Positions 26,459 to 35,920 of a DNA stretch of 64,000 nucleotides are shown piece after piece. A program made the position numbers and the translations under genes. The stretch comes from Sphingomonas sp. So64.6b (GTDB lineage Bacteria; Pseudomonadota; Alphaproteobacteria; Sphingomonadales; Sphingomonadaceae), in assembly GCF_014171475.1 (NCBI RefSeq), contig NZ_CP048817.1, positions 3,968,001 to 4,032,000 on the forward strand, read 5' to 3'. The notes beneath the pieces are model-generated. The model was not told where the DNA came from. It was given only the letters and a program-made list of their open reading frames with translations, and did not search any database. How positions within the stretch are numbered: position 1 is the first letter of the stretch; every line of letters begins with the position of its first letter.

Positions 26459-27981
26459 TTCCGGGTGTCGTACCCTATGCCGACTGGCGCGCGCTTTATC
26501 TCGGCGCGAGACCAAGCCTCGACTCCGCCAGTCGCGCCGGGATTGCCGACAGCGCCGCGGCGGTCGAACGCATCCTAGCGCGGGGCGAACCGGTTTACGG
26601 GATCAACACCGGCTTTGGAAAACTTGCCAGCGTACGTATCGAGGCGGCGGACCTCGCTACCCTGCAACGCAATATCGTATTAAGCCATGCCGCCGGCGTC
26701 GGTGCGCCGATGCCGGTGGCCATCGCCCGGCTGATGATGGCACTGAAGCTCGCCAGCCTCGCGCGCGGCGCGTCGGGTGTGGCGCCGGCGACGGTCGAAC
26801 TGCTCGAAGCGATGCTGACCTATGACCTGGTCCCGGTAATCCCTGCCCAGGGATCGGTCGGCGCCTCGGGCGACCTCGCCCCACTCGCGCATATGGCCGC
26901 GGCGATGATCGGGGTCGGTGAGATGTTCGTTGGTGAGAAGCGCATGCCCGCCGCCGAAGCGCTTGCCGCTGCCGGCCTTGCGCCGCTCGCACTGGGGCCG
27001 AAGGAGGGGCTCGCGCTGCTCAACGGCACGCAGTTCTCGACCGCCTATGCGCTCGCCGGTGTGTTCGAGGCGGAGCGTCTCTATCGCACCGCGCTGGTCA
27101 CCGGCGTGCTCTCGACCGAGGCCGCAAAGGGTTCGGATACGCCGTTCGATCATCGCATCCACACGCTGCGCGGCCATGCTGGCCAGATCGAGACGGCCGA
27201 TGCGTTGCGTGACCTGATGGCTGGATCGGCGATCCGCGCATCTCACCGCGAAGACGATCTGCGCGTACAGGATCCTTATTGCCTACGCTGCCAGCCACAG
27301 GTGATGGGCGCGATCCTGACCCTGTTGCGCCAGGCGGCCAACACGCTGATCGTCGAGGCGAATGGCGTGTCGGACAATCCGCTGATCTTCGTTGGAACTG
27401 ACGGAGCCCCCGACGAAGCTTTATCGGGTGGCAATTTCCACGCCGAACCTGTCGCCTTCGCCGCCGATATGATCGCGCTGGCCTTGTGCGAGATCGGCAG
27501 TCTGGCCGAGCGGCGCATCGCCATGCTGGTCGACCCGGCCTTGTCGGGCCTGCCTGCCTTCCTGACGCCGCACCCCGGCCTCAACTCCGGTTTCATGATC
27601 CCGCAGGTGACCGCGGCGGCTCTGGTCTCGGAGAACAAACAGCGCGCTTATCCGGCGAGCGTCGATTCGATCCCGACCTCGGCAAATCAGGAGGATCATG
27701 TGTCGATGGCGGCGCACGGCGCAAGGCGGTTGTGCGAGATGGCGGCCAATGTCGATATGGTGCTGGCGATCGAGCTGCTTGCCGGCGCGCAGGGTTGCGA
27801 TTTCCACGCGCCGCTGGTGTCGAGCCCGCCGATCGAGGCGGTGCGCGGCCTGCTTCGCGCGCAAGTCCCGACGCTGGAAGAGGATCGCCACATGGCGCCC
27901 GATATCGAGGCTGCCGCTGCGCTGCTCCGCTCGCCGGCCTTGCTCGATGCGGTTGCGGCCTTGCCGGGCCTCGCGCCGTGA
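26449..27981 (+). CDS. hutH: Histidine ammonia-lyase HutH
   Basis: 510 residues, removing ammonia from histidine to give trans-urocanate. The self-forming MIO cofactor triad Ala-Ser-Gly is at 139-141 in [21 protein letters not shown] (51-59) and the C-terminal [14 protein letters not shown] are also diagnostic. The ATG at 26449 overlaps the end of hutI by 10 bp; the longer frame back to 26371 lies inside hutI. The stop overlaps hutG as GTGA. Confidence 0.97.
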   Translation: MLLIPGVVPYADWRALYLGARPSLDSASRAGIADSAAAVERILARGEPVYGINTGFGKLASVRIEAADLATLQRNIVLSHAAGVGAPMPVAIARLMMALKLASLARGASGVAPATVELLEAMLTYDLVPVIPAQGSVGASGDLAPLAHMAAAMIGVGEMFVGEKRMPAAEALAAAGLAPLALGPKEGLALLNGTQFSTAYALAGVFEAERLYRTALVTGVLSTEAAKGSDTPFDHRIHTLRGHAGQIETADALRDLMAGSAIRASHREDDLRVQDPYCLRCQPQVMGAILTLLRQAANTLIVEANGVSDNPLIFVGTDGAPDEALSGGNFHAEPVAFAADMIALALCEIGSLAERRIAMLVDPALSGLPAFLTPHPGLNSGFMIPQVTAAALVSENKQRAYPASVDSIPTSANQEDHVSMAAHGARRLCEMAANVDMVLAIELLAGAQGCDFHAPLVSSPPIEAVRGLLRAQVPTLEEDRHMAPDIEAAAALLRSPALLDAVAALPGLAP

Positions 27982-28775
27982 ACTGGCTCCATGTCGAGCG
28001 GCGCGATGCGCCGCTGATCCTGGCCTTTCCCCATGGCGGCAGTTTGATCCCAGACGATCTGATCGGACAGTTTCGGTCGCCCTGGTGGGCGATCCGCGAT
28101 GCGGACTGGCATATCGCGGCGCTTTATGACGGGCTCGCCGAAGCGACGACGATCCGCACCGATATCTCGCGCAGCGTGATCGACTGCAACCGTCCGCCAT
28201 CGGGTGTGTCACTTTATCCCGGTCAGGCGACCACCGGCCTTTGTCCGATCGACACGTTCGATGGTGAAGCGCTTTATCGCGACGGCGAGATGCCCGACAT
28301 CGACGCACGCCGCGTGGCGTATTTCACCCCCTATCATGACGCGATCGAGGCGGAGATCGCGCGGCTGCGCGCGCTGCATCCTTGGGTCGTGGTCTATGAT
28401 TGCCATTCGATCCGCAGCGTCATCCCGCGCTTGTTCGACGGCGAGCTGCCCGAATTGAATATCGGCACCGATAATGGCGTGACCTGCGATTCCACACTGA
28501 GCGATGCGGTGGTCGCGGCCTGTGGCGAGCGGTCGCATGTACTCAATGGGCGTTTCCGCGGCGGCTGGACCACGCGTCACTATGGTCGTCCGGCCAACGG
28601 CGTGCACGCGATCCAGATGGAAATCGCGATGCGCGCCTATCTCGATGAGCCCAAGGGCGAGCCCGACGAGTCCAACTGGCCACCGACCTGGACTCCCGAT
28701 CGCGCCGCTCCCTTGCGCGCCGACTTGGCCAATATCCTCACCGCCGCCCTGACTTTTGCGAAAGGCCCCGCATGA
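27978..28775 (+). CDS. hutG: N-formylglutamate deformylase HutG
   Basis: 265 residues of the N-formylglutamate amidohydrolase family, which cleaves N-formyl-L-glutamate to glutamate and formate. Family marks are [45 protein letters not shown] and the C-terminal [13 protein letters not shown]. The GTG start is fused to the hutH stop (GTGA), and the stop overlaps hutU (ATGA). With HutF this completes the route that yields formate rather than formamide. Confidence 0.95.
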   Translation: MNWLHVERRDAPLILAFPHGGSLIPDDLIGQFRSPWWAIRDADWHIAALYDGLAEATTIRTDISRSVIDCNRPPSGVSLYPGQATTGLCPIDTFDGEALYRDGEMPDIDARRVAYFTPYHDAIEAEIARLRALHPWVVVYDCHSIRSVIPRLFDGELPELNIGTDNGVTCDSTLSDAVVAACGERSHVLNGRFRGGWTTRHYGRPANGVHAIQMEIAMRAYLDEPKGEPDESNWPPTWTPDRAAPLRADLANILTAALTFAKGPA

Positions 28776-30424
28776 CCCGCCTCGACAATCAGCGTCATAT
28801 CGTCGCTCCGACCGGCCCCGAGCTCAGCGCGAAAAGCTGGCTGACCGAGGCGCCGCTGCGCATGCTGATGAATAATCTTGATCCACGGGTGGCGGAGAAC
28901 CCGCAGGAACTGGTTGTTTATGGCGGCATCGGTCGTGCCGCGCGCGACTGGGAGAGTTTCGACCGGATCGTCGAGGCGTTACGCCGACTGGGCGATGAAG
29001 AGACTTTGCTCGTCCAGTCGGGCAAACCGGTCGGTGTGTTCCGCACCCACCGCGACGCGCCGCGTGTGCTGATCGCCAATTCGAACCTGGTACCGAAATG
29101 GGCGACCTGGGAGCATTTCCACGAACTCGATCGCGCCGGACTGATGATGTACGGCCAGATGACTGCCGGCAGCTGGATCTATATCGGCAGCCAGGGGATC
29201 GTGCAGGGAACCTACGAGACATTCGTCGAGGCGGGCCGCCAGCATTATGGGGGCGACCTGTCGGGTCGCTGGATACTGACTGCCGGGCTTGGCGGCATGG
29301 GCGGTGCACAAACGCTCGCCGCGACCATGGCGGGCGCGTCGTGCCTCGCGGTCGAATGCCAGCCGAGCCGGATCGAGATGCGGTTGCAGACGGGCTATCT
29401 CGATTGCATGACCGAAAGCCTGGATGAGGCGCTGGAGATCGTCACCACCGCAAAATCGCCAATCTCGGTCGGGCTGCTCAGCAATGCGGCGGATATCTAT
29501 CCCGAACTCGCGCGGCGTGGCGTTCGCCCCGATCTCGTCACCGACCAGACTTCGGCGCATGATCCGATCAACGGTTATTTGCCGCAGGGCTGGACGCTGG
29601 AACGCTGGATGGCCGAGCGCCAGAACGATCCGGCCGCGGTGGCGCGTGCCGCCAAGGCATCGATGGCGATCCATGTCCGCGCCATGCTCGATTTCTGGAA
29701 AGCCGGCGTGCCGGTGGTCGATTATGGCAACAATATCCGCCAGGTCGCGCTCGATGAGGGCGTGACCGACGCCTTCGCCTTTCCCGGCTTCGTCCCGGCC
29801 TATATCCGTCCGCTTTTCTGCCGGGGTGTCGGACCATTCCGCTGGGTCGCGCTGTCCGGCGACCCCGAGGATATCTACAAGACCGACGCCAAGGTGAAGG
29901 AGCTGTTGCCCGACAACACGCATCTGCATCGCTGGCTCGACATGGCGCGCGAGCGGATTCACTTCCAGGGCCTGCCGGCGCGGATCTGCTGGGTCGGGTT
30001 GGGCGATCGCCACCGGCTCGGCCTCGCCTTCAATGAAATGGTCGCATCGGGCGAGTTGAAGGCGCCGGTCGTGATCGGCCGCGATCATCTTGATTCAGGT
30101 TCGGTCGCCAGCCCCAACCGCGAAACCGAAGCGATGCGCGACGGGTCCGACGCGGTGTCGGACTGGCCCTTGCTCAATGCGCTGCTCAACACCGCTAGTG
30201 GTGCGACCTGGGTGTCGCTGCATCATGGCGGCGGGGTCGGCATGGGATATTCGCAACATGCCGGCATGGTCATCGTCGCCGACGGCACGCCCGAAGCAGC
30301 GGCACGGTTGGGACGCGTATTGTGGAACGACCCGGCGACCGGCGTGATGCGCCATGCCGATGCCGGGTATGACGATGCGATCGATTGCGCGCGAACGATG
30401 GGCCTGGATTTGCCGGGGCTTTGA
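28772..30424 (+). CDS. hutU: Urocanate hydratase HutU
   Basis: 550 residues, the usual family length. It hydrates urocanate to 4-imidazolone-5-propionate using tightly bound NAD+. The Rossmann-type glycine motif GLGGMGGAQ is visible near residues 171-179. The conserved cysteine region [16 protein letters not shown] follows near 350-365. Last gene of hutIHGU; the ATG overlaps hutG by 4 bp. No histidine transporter gene lies in the window. Confidence 0.97.
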   Translation: MTRLDNQRHIVAPTGPELSAKSWLTEAPLRMLMNNLDPRVAENPQELVVYGGIGRAARDWESFDRIVEALRRLGDEETLLVQSGKPVGVFRTHRDAPRVLIANSNLVPKWATWEHFHELDRAGLMMYGQMTAGSWIYIGSQGIVQGTYETFVEAGRQHYGGDLSGRWILTAGLGGMGGAQTLAATMAGASCLAVECQPSRIEMRLQTGYLDCMTESLDEALEIVTTAKSPISVGLLSNAADIYPELARRGVRPDLVTDQTSAHDPINGYLPQGWTLERWMAERQNDPAAVARAAKASMAIHVRAMLDFWKAGVPVVDYGNNIRQVALDEGVTDAFAFPGFVPAYIRPLFCRGVGPFRWVALSGDPEDIYKTDAKVKELLPDNTHLHRWLDMARERIHFQGLPARICWVGLGDRHRLGLAFNEMVASGELKAPVVIGRDHLDSGSVASPNRETEAMRDGSDAVSDWPLLNALLNTASGATWVSLHHGGGVGMGYSQHAGMVIVADGTPEAAARLGRVLWNDPATGVMRHADAGYDDAIDCARTMGLDLPGL

Positions 30425-30455
30425 GGCGGAAGAGGGTTCGCGCCGAAACGCGAGA

Positions 30456-30965
30456 TCAGAGCATCGCCCCTGCTTCGGGATCGATCATGCCGATCAGGCG
30501 CCGACCCGCGCGCCGTGCGAATGCCAGGGTGCAGCGCTTGCGTGTGGCGGCGGGCAGGGGATCGGTATGCGCCTCGCGCACGATCTCCGCATCGTAGCGA
30601 TCGGCGATGATGATTCCCGTACGCGCGGGCAGAAACGCTTCGCCATCAAGCGGCGTGGCATCGAATCCTGCGGGAATCGCCCAGTAGAAACGGTCGCAAC
30701 AGCCGAGATAGTCGGTCCATTTGCCGTCGCCGAGCAAATCGGCGCGCGACACCTTGACCTCGACGATGAGGATTTGCCCACGCGAATCGATCGCCATCAG
30801 GTCGGCGCGTCGGCCACCGTCGAGCGGTACTTCCGCCATCGCGACCAGATCATGCCGCAATAGCATCCGCACCGTCCCGCGACACACATCGGCGGCGCAC
30901 ATCGGCGATCCGGGCGTATCGACACAGGGATCGGGCAAAACAGACTGGGGAGGGCGCTGCAGCAT
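30456..30965 (-). CDS. mmcB: MmcB family DNA repair protein
   Basis: Up to 169 residues, with the nuclease-like fold of MmcB: RADLMAIDSRGQILIVEVKV has the D...ExK pattern of restriction-endonuclease-like proteins, given here as RADLMAI and IVEVKVSRADLL. In Caulobacter mmcB is an SOS gene needed for mitomycin C resistance, and here a LexA box lies 12 bp upstream. The ATG at 30965 sits directly against GGGAGG with no spacer, so the true start may be the ATG at 30902 or a nearby alternative codon; the conserved part begins near CAADVCRGTVRML. Confidence 0.88.
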   Translation of the reverse strand: MLQRPPQSVLPDPCVDTPGSPMCAADVCRGTVRMLLRHDLVAMAEVPLDGGRRADLMAIDSRGQILIVEVKVSRADLLGDGKWTDYLGCCDRFYWAIPAGFDATPLDGEAFLPARTGIIIADRYDAEIVREAHTDPLPAATRKRCTLAFARRAGRRLIGMIDPEAGAML

Positions 30966-30977
30966 CCTCCCGATCTA

Positions 30978-30992
30978 GAACAATAGGCGAAC
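30978..30992 (-). promoter_or_regulatory. LexA box before mmcB
   Basis: On the minus strand the sequence reads GTTCGCCTATTGTTC, an exact match to the alphaproteobacterial LexA consensus GTTC-N7-GTTC. It ends 12 bp upstream of the first possible mmcB start codon, a position suited to repression. Confidence 0.85.
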
Positions 30993-31026
30993 GGAATAAA
31001 GCCCCAAGGGCTTCAGGCGTTACGAC

Positions 31027-31683
31027 TTAGCGATAGAAGACGTGATTGCCGATCGACGCGACCTTGCTCATCCGCCAGCCCGGCGAGACGCGACGAGCGT
31101 GGAAATACAGCGCATTGGCCGCGGGGCTGTCCCAATGATCGGCCATGGCGACCTGCGCCACGGCGACTGCGGTGCGGAATTGCTTGTTGTTGGCAATCGT
31201 CGGAATGTGACCGCCGCGCACGAACGAGAATTGTCCGCGCTGGGTCACGACCGAGCACACCGATTTCGGAAAACGGCCCGACTTGGTGCGATTGAGGATA
31301 ACTTCGGCGACCGCGAGCTGCCCGGTAAGCGATTCGCTCTTGGCCTCGAAATAGATCGCGCTGGCCATGCAATTCAGATCGCCCTGGATTGTCTCGGGCG
31401 CATCCTGGTCGGCAACGGCTGCGGCGAGGCTGGGATATTCGACGTCGTCGGTCGTAGCGACAGGCACTTCAGGATCGGAAGCAGGCGTAGATTTGGTCGC
31501 GGGCAGCGGCTCGATAGCCGGAATCAGCGCCGAATTTTCGGCAGCAGGTGGAACGGATACGAGCGACGGTGCGTTTACCGTGCGATCCAGTTCAAAGGCG
31601 AAGCCCGGTGTGCTGACGCCGATAAGTGCGGCGATTCCGAGCGACATCGCCGCAAGTGCTGCGGCGCGTTGAAAAAACGACAT
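31027..31683 (-). CDS. Cell wall hydrolase, SleB type
   Basis: 218 residues. A signal peptide (residues about 1-30) and a proline/alanine-rich linker precede a Hydrolase_2/SleB domain from residue 105. The domain start NCMASAIYFEAKSESLTGQ carries the catalytic glutamate, and QFSFVRGG and NALYFHA follow. Such proteins cleave peptidoglycan in the periplasm, probably as lytic transglycosylases. Linker and domain match the common alphaproteobacterial form. It stands alone on the minus strand. Confidence 0.88.
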   Translation of the reverse strand: MSFFQRAAALAAMSLGIAALIGVSTPGFAFELDRTVNAPSLVSVPPAAENSALIPAIEPLPATKSTPASDPEVPVATTDDVEYPSLAAAVADQDAPETIQGDLNCMASAIYFEAKSESLTGQLAVAEVILNRTKSGRFPKSVCSVVTQRGQFSFVRGGHIPTIANNKQFRTAVAVAQVAMADHWDSPAANALYFHARRVSPGWRMSKVASIGNHVFYR

Positions 31684-31840
31684 TCAATCTTCGAACTATG
31701 CGGTTGGTGCGTGGCACGACAAGCTCGATCTTCAAGCTGTCGCCCAGGCTGCCCCCCGACTGCGTAATCGAACGGATCGCACCCGCTTCGACACAACGCA
31801 TTTGACAGAGATGGCGCTATCTTTGTGCAGCGCAACAATG

Positions 31841-32182
31841 TCAATCGTCGAGGATCGTTTCAGCGGCGAACCGTTCGGCAAACGGGATGTCCAGTTCGAT
31901 CACCCACAGATCCGGATCGCGCGATCGCCTGCGTTGCCAATATTGCTCGATGCCGCCCGGCTTATCGGCCTCCTCACGCGCGGATTCGATCAACTCGATC
32001 GACCCCTCCGGCCCGATTCCTCGTTCCAGCGCGCGAGGATTTCGGCCATTTTCCAGTGCGATAATCAGAATCGCGCCGGCTTGGTCATCACCCCGCGCGA
32101 GCAACATGCCCATCCCGCCAGCGTCGTTGACCCGACGCAGCAGCGCGCTGACCAGGATCCCGCTGGGCAGCCGCCCGCTCAT
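31841..32182 (-). CDS. DUF1491 family protein
   Basis: 113 residues matching DUF1491, restricted mainly to alphaproteobacteria. The start RLPSGILVSALLRRVNDAGG and the C-terminal DPDLWVIELDIPFAERF are typical. No signal or membrane segment; function unknown. Its ATG overlaps the thioesterase stop by 4 bp, so it belongs to the hpf-ptsN-thioesterase transcript. Confidence 0.88.
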   Translation of the reverse strand: MSGRLPSGILVSALLRRVNDAGGMGMLLARGDDQAGAILIIALENGRNPRALERGIGPEGSIELIESAREEADKPGGIEQYWQRRRSRDPDLWVIELDIPFAERFAAETILDD

Positions 32183-32643
32183 GGGGCGGGACGATATCCG
32201 GGCAAGCTGGCAAGCGCGACACGCGAGCGCATGAAGGTACCGGTGCCGCGCGCCGCCTCCTCGCCATCGGCATCGATCAACCGCGCCTCGGCGACGAAGA
32301 CACGGCGCTGACCGCTGACCCAGCGCCCTTCCGCAGTCACCGGCCCCGCCTTGAGCGGACGCGTGAACAACAGATTGAACGCCGTGGTGAGCAGGAAGCG
32401 ATCAGTAACCATGCTGTTTGCGGCATAAAAGGCCGCGTCGTCGAGCATCTTGAAATAGCTCGTGCCATGCGCCGCACCCGCAGCATGATAATAACGCTCG
32501 TCGATCAGGAAATGGATTCTTGCCACGCCGCTTGCAGGAATTTCCAAGGTCGATTCGAACAGCTGGTTGATCGGTGCTGCGGCATAAAGCGCCTCAAGCG
32601 CTTGGAAATGCGCCTCCGCCCCGCTCACTGCTTCAGGCAGCAT
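32179..32643 (-). CDS. PaaI-like hotdog thioesterase
   Basis: 154 residues with a hotdog fold of the PaaI/YiiD-like acyl-CoA thioesterase type. HAAGAAHGTSYFKMLDDAAF corresponds to the substrate-binding helix with its HG and D. The ATG at 32643 overlaps the end of ptsN by 11 bp, and the stop overlaps DUF1491 by 4 bp, which supports translational coupling. Acyl substrate unknown. Confidence 0.85.
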   Translation of the reverse strand: MLPEAVSGAEAHFQALEALYAAAPINQLFESTLEIPASGVARIHFLIDERYYHAAGAAHGTSYFKMLDDAAFYAANSMVTDRFLLTTAFNLLFTRPLKAGPVTAEGRWVSGQRRVFVAEARLIDADGEEAARGTGTFMRSRVALASLPGYRPAP

Positions 32644-33103
32644 CGCGCTCTTCGTCTTGCGTGAACAGGGCATAAAGCGCGTCGGTCGATGCCGCGCCAC
32701 GCAATTTGGCGACGAAACCCCGGTCGCGCAGCCGCCGGGATACGCGCGCCAATGCCTTCAGGTGCGTCGCCCCCGCATCGGGTGGCGAGAGCAGGACGAA
32801 CACCAGGTCGATCGGCAAATCATCGATCGCCTGAAACTCGACCGGCTGCGTCAGGCGCACGAACAGGCCGACAACATGTGACAATCCGGCAAGCTTGCCG
32901 TGCGGGATGGCGACGCCGCCACCGAAACCGGTCGAGCCCAGTTTCTCGCGCGCCGACAGCGCATCGGCGATCGCCTTCGCATCAAGCCCATGATTTTCGG
33001 CAAGAATCGCCGCCGCCTGTTGCAGCAACGATTTCTTGGTTGCCGCCACCATTCCCTGGACCACGTCCTCGGGCAGCAGCAAATCGCTGAAATCGTTCAT
33101 CAT
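32633..33103 (-). CDS. ptsN: Nitrogen-PTS enzyme EIIA (PtsN)
   Basis: 156 residues of the EIIA-Ntr family. The phosphorylated histidine lies in VAIPHGKL near residue 67. PtsN is the end of a regulatory phosphorelay (PtsP, NPr) that links nitrogen and carbon state to potassium and stress control, without transporting sugar. It follows hpf, as in many proteobacteria, though rpoN is not next to it here. ATGs at 33103 and 33100 are both possible. Confidence 0.93.
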   Translation of the reverse strand: MMNDFSDLLLPEDVVQGMVAATKKSLLQQAAAILAENHGLDAKAIADALSAREKLGSTGFGGGVAIPHGKLAGLSHVVGLFVRLTQPVEFQAIDDLPIDLVFVLLSPPDAGATHLKALARVSRRLRDRGFVAKLRGAASTDALYALFTQDEERDAA

Positions 33104-33131
33104 TGTCCCTGAATCGCCTTAGCGTCACGCC

Positions 33132-33165
33132 CCCGCGTTCGGCGCGCAATAGCGCCGAACGCGGG
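33132..33165. repeat. 14-bp hairpin between hpf and ptsN
   Basis: CCCGCGTTCGGCGC (33132-33145) pairs perfectly with GCGCCGAACGCGGG (33152-33165) around a 6-nt loop. No T-tract follows on the minus strand, so it is more probably an mRNA stability or processing element within the hpf-ptsN transcript than a full terminator. Confidence 0.7.
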
Positions 33166-33177
33166 CCGTTGAAAGCC

Positions 33178-33765
33178 TCAGGCCGAGCGGTGCGGTTCGA
33201 CCCAGCCGATGGTGCCGTCGCCACGGCGATAAACCATATTGTACGCACCTGATCCGCTGTTCTTGAACAGCAAGGCGGTGGTGTTGCGCAGGTCAAGCAT
33301 CATCACTGCGTCGGATACGCTGGCGTCGGGCACATCGACCCGCGTTTCGGCAACGATCAGCGGGAAATCCGCCGCCTCGACCTCATCTTCGGACTCGCGG
33401 AACACCGTATAGCCAGCATTGTCATAGGCGCCATTCTCGGCTGCGCCATTCGCCGCCCCGGCCGAATGGCGGTCCTTCAACCGGCGCATATAACGACGCA
33501 GCTGCTTTTCGATCTTGTCGGCCGCGCCGTCAAACGCGACATGCGCGTCCTTGCCATTGTTCGTGCCCTTAAGCACCAGGCCGTGCATCACGTGCGCGAC
33601 GATATCGCAGGTGAAGCCGTTATCATGCGGACCCTTGCCAAAGGTGACATGCGCCGAAATCGCGCGCGAAAAATATTTGGTGGCAATGCCCTGGAGCCGA
33701 TCATCGACATGGCTTTTCAGCGCCTTGCCGGTGTCGACCTGGTGGCCCGATACCCGGATTTCCAT
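33178..33765 (-). CDS. hpf: Long ribosome hibernation factor HPF
   Basis: 195 residues. The N-terminal S30AE domain (residues about 1-100, MEIRVSGHQVDTGKALKSHV split as MEIRVSGHQ and GKALKSHV) binds the 30S decoding region. The C-terminal dimerisation domain (about 135-195) ends NMVYRRGDGTIGWVEPH. Long HPF joins two 70S ribosomes into inactive 100S dimers in stationary phase. The ATG at 33765 has AAGGAG seven bases upstream. First gene of the hpf-ptsN-thioesterase-DUF1491 group. Confidence 0.94.
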   Translation of the reverse strand: MEIRVSGHQVDTGKALKSHVDDRLQGIATKYFSRAISAHVTFGKGPHDNGFTCDIVAHVMHGLVLKGTNNGKDAHVAFDGAADKIEKQLRRYMRRLKDRHSAGAANGAAENGAYDNAGYTVFRESEDEVEAADFPLIVAETRVDVPDASVSDAVMMLDLRNTTALLFKNSGSGAYNMVYRRGDGTIGWVEPHRSA

Positions 33766-33816
33766 GAGCATTCTCCTTATTGGGGCCATCCAATCTGGGT
33801 GGATCCCGCTACCGCG

Positions 33817-34509
33817 TCAACCTGACGCCTCAAGCCGCCAAAGAGGATTGGCGATCTTTTCAATAAACGCCGCATGACGCGCAAGTTCCGCATCGCTCGC
33901 TTCGAATAGCCGCGGTGGACGTATGATCGCGGGTGCCGCCGCCGGCACGAAGCTGATCTGCTCCTCGATCGTCTCGCTGACCAGGGTCAGTCCGATCTGA
34001 CGGCCGCCGGTCAATTCGACATAAACCTGCGACAGCAATTGCGCATCGAGCAGCGCGCCGTGCAGCACGCGATGGCTGCGGTCGATGCCATAACGACTGC
34101 ACAGCGCATCGAGGCTGTGCTTGGCGCCCGGATGCCGCGTGCGCGCCATCGCAACGGTATCGACCATTCGATTCATATCGATCGGCGCCCGCCCGCATTT
34201 CAGCAGCTCGCCATTGAGAAACCCGAAATCGAAACCGGCGTTGTGCGCGATCAACGGGCAATCACCGATGAACTCGATCAGCGCTTCGGCCTGGTGTGAA
34301 AAAAGCGGTTTGTCGGCGAGAAAGGCGTCGCCCAGTCCGTGAATCCGTTGCGCCTCGGACGGCATCGGCCGCTCCGGATTGAAATAGGCGTGGAAGGTGC
34401 GCCCGGTCTCAACCCGATTGACGATCTCGACACAACCGATCTCGACCATGCGGTCGCCATTGTCGAAGCTGAAGCCTGTGGTTTCGGTGTCGAAGACGAT
34501 CTCGCGCAT
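33817..34509 (-). CDS. dnaQ: DNA polymerase III epsilon subunit DnaQ
   Basis: A 230-residue 3'-5' proofreading exonuclease. ExoI motif DTETTGF is at residues 7-13, ExoII HNAGFDFGFL near 88-97 and ExoIII HGALLDAQLL near 150-159, with the DEDDh histidine. EQISFVP toward the C-terminus is the clamp-binding-like region. The ATG at 34509 begins MREIVFDTETTG; the frame extends into coaE without support. It follows coaE by 8 bp. Confidence 0.94.
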   Translation of the reverse strand: MREIVFDTETTGFSFDNGDRMVEIGCVEIVNRVETGRTFHAYFNPERPMPSEAQRIHGLGDAFLADKPLFSHQAEALIEFIGDCPLIAHNAGFDFGFLNGELLKCGRAPIDMNRMVDTVAMARTRHPGAKHSLDALCSRYGIDRSHRVLHGALLDAQLLSQVYVELTGGRQIGLTLVSETIEEQISFVPAAAPAIIRPPRLFEASDAELARHAAFIEKIANPLWRLEASG

Positions 34510-34517
34510 GCGGCTGA

Positions 34518-35111
34518 TTATCGACCTTCGGGACCGATCAAGCAAGCGATCACCGCATCGACCGCAGCGCGCGTCTCAGCGAGCGAACCGCCCGTCGGAA
34601 TGACATAGTCGGCGCGCGCGCGCTTCTCCGCATCGGGCGTTTGACGCGCGAGAATCGCATCGAGCCGGTCGGCATGCATGCCCGGCCGAGCGAGTACACG
34701 GTGGCGCTGGATATCTGTCGGCGCGCTGACCACGACCACCTTGTCGACGCGCGATTCGCCACCGGTTTCGAACAACAAAGGAATGTCGAACACGACAAGC
34801 GGCGCAGCGGAATTTTCGGCGAGGAATGCGGCACGCTCCTCGGCCACGGCGGGATGGACTAGTGCCTCGAGTCGCTTGAGCGCTGCCGGATGGCCGAGTA
34901 CCGCCTCGCCCAATCGGGTCCGGTCGACGCCCTCGGGGCCGGTCGTATCGGGAAACATCGCCTCGATCGCTGCGACCAGCCGGCCAGCCTTGCCCTGCAG
35001 CCGGTGCACTGCCGCGTCGGCATCGAACACCGGTATGCCGCGATCGGCAAACATTGCCGCGACGGTTGATTTGCCCATACCAATCGATCCGGTCAGCCCG
35101 ATCGTGATCAT
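34518..35111 (-). CDS. coaE: Dephospho-CoA kinase CoaE
   Basis: 197 residues, last step of coenzyme A synthesis: phosphorylation of the ribose 3'-hydroxyl of dephospho-CoA. P-loop GLTGSIGMGKST is at residues 5-16. FDADAAVHRL near 30-39 and DIPLLFETG near 110-118 are family-specific. The ATG overlaps the aroE stop by 4 bp. Part of the compact minus-strand run maf-aroE-coaE-dnaQ beside the origin. Confidence 0.96.
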   Translation of the reverse strand: MITIGLTGSIGMGKSTVAAMFADRGIPVFDADAAVHRLQGKAGRLVAAIEAMFPDTTGPEGVDRTRLGEAVLGHPAALKRLEALVHPAVAEERAAFLAENSAAPLVVFDIPLLFETGGESRVDKVVVVSAPTDIQRHRVLARPGMHADRLDAILARQTPDAEKRARADYVIPTGGSLAETRAAVDAVIACLIGPEGR

Positions 35112-35920
35112 GACATCAGCAGGTCGCGTAATTCGTCATCGCGATCACGCGGCGATTCCGCCCCAAACAACAGTTCAAAGGCGAGCGCCGCCTGACCGAT
35201 CAACATGTCGAGGCCATCGACCGTATCGAGATCGCGATCACGCGCTGCCGCGAGCAGCGGCGTTTCGAGCGGCGCATAGACGATATCGTAGACCACTGCA
35301 TCATCGGGCAGCGGTGCCAGGTCGATCTCGAGTGGCGGCTGACCGACCATGCCGAGCGCGCTGGTGTTGACCAGCAAGGCGGCGGACGGGATCGCGTTGC
35401 CGAGCGGCAACGCGTTGCCCTTCAGCCCGAATGACGACAGCAAGGCGGCCGCCTTCAGCACATTGCGATTAATGATCGTCACCGGTCCGACCCCAAGTCG
35501 CGACAGCGCGAACAGCACCGCACGGGCAGCCCCGCCTGCGCCGATAACCACCACCGGCTTGCCGGCCAGATCGAGTCCGGAGATTGGCGCATAGAATCCG
35601 CCAGCATCCGTGTTGGTGCCGATCACTGCGCCATCCTCGACGCGCAGCGCAAGATTGATCGCGCCGATCGTACCGCGCACGCCACCGCGGTCCTCGATCA
35701 ACTCCAGCGCCGCCTGTTTATGCGGCAAGGTGATATTGCACCCTTGCCAGAGCGGATCGTCGCGCCGCGCGGCGAAATAGGCCGGCAGGCCCTCGGCCGT
35801 GACGAGATGCGCACGGTATTCGGCATCGATGCCGAGCGCTTCGATCCAGAACCCATGGATCAGCGGCGATTTGGACTGCGCGATCGGATCGCCGATCACC
35901 TCCGCATAACGCCTGTTCAT
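35108..35920 (-). CDS. aroE: Shikimate dehydrogenase AroE
   Basis: 270 residues; reduces 3-dehydroshikimate to shikimate with NADPH in aromatic amino acid synthesis. Substrate-binding GDPIAQSKSPLIHGFW is near residues 7-22, and the catalytic lysine lies in NITLPHKQAAL near 62-72. The NADP-binding GAGGAARAV is near 128-136. The ATG overlaps the maf stop by 4 bp and the stop overlaps coaE, so all three are coupled. Confidence 0.96.
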   Translation of the reverse strand: MNRRYAEVIGDPIAQSKSPLIHGFWIEALGIDAEYRAHLVTAEGLPAYFAARRDDPLWQGCNITLPHKQAALELIEDRGGVRGTIGAINLALRVEDGAVIGTNTDAGGFYAPISGLDLAGKPVVVIGAGGAARAVLFALSRLGVGPVTIINRNVLKAAALLSSFGLKGNALPLGNAIPSAALLVNTSALGMVGQPPLEIDLAPLPDDAVVYDIVYAPLETPLLAAARDRDLDTVDGLDMLIGQAALAFELLFGAESPRDRDDELRDLLMS

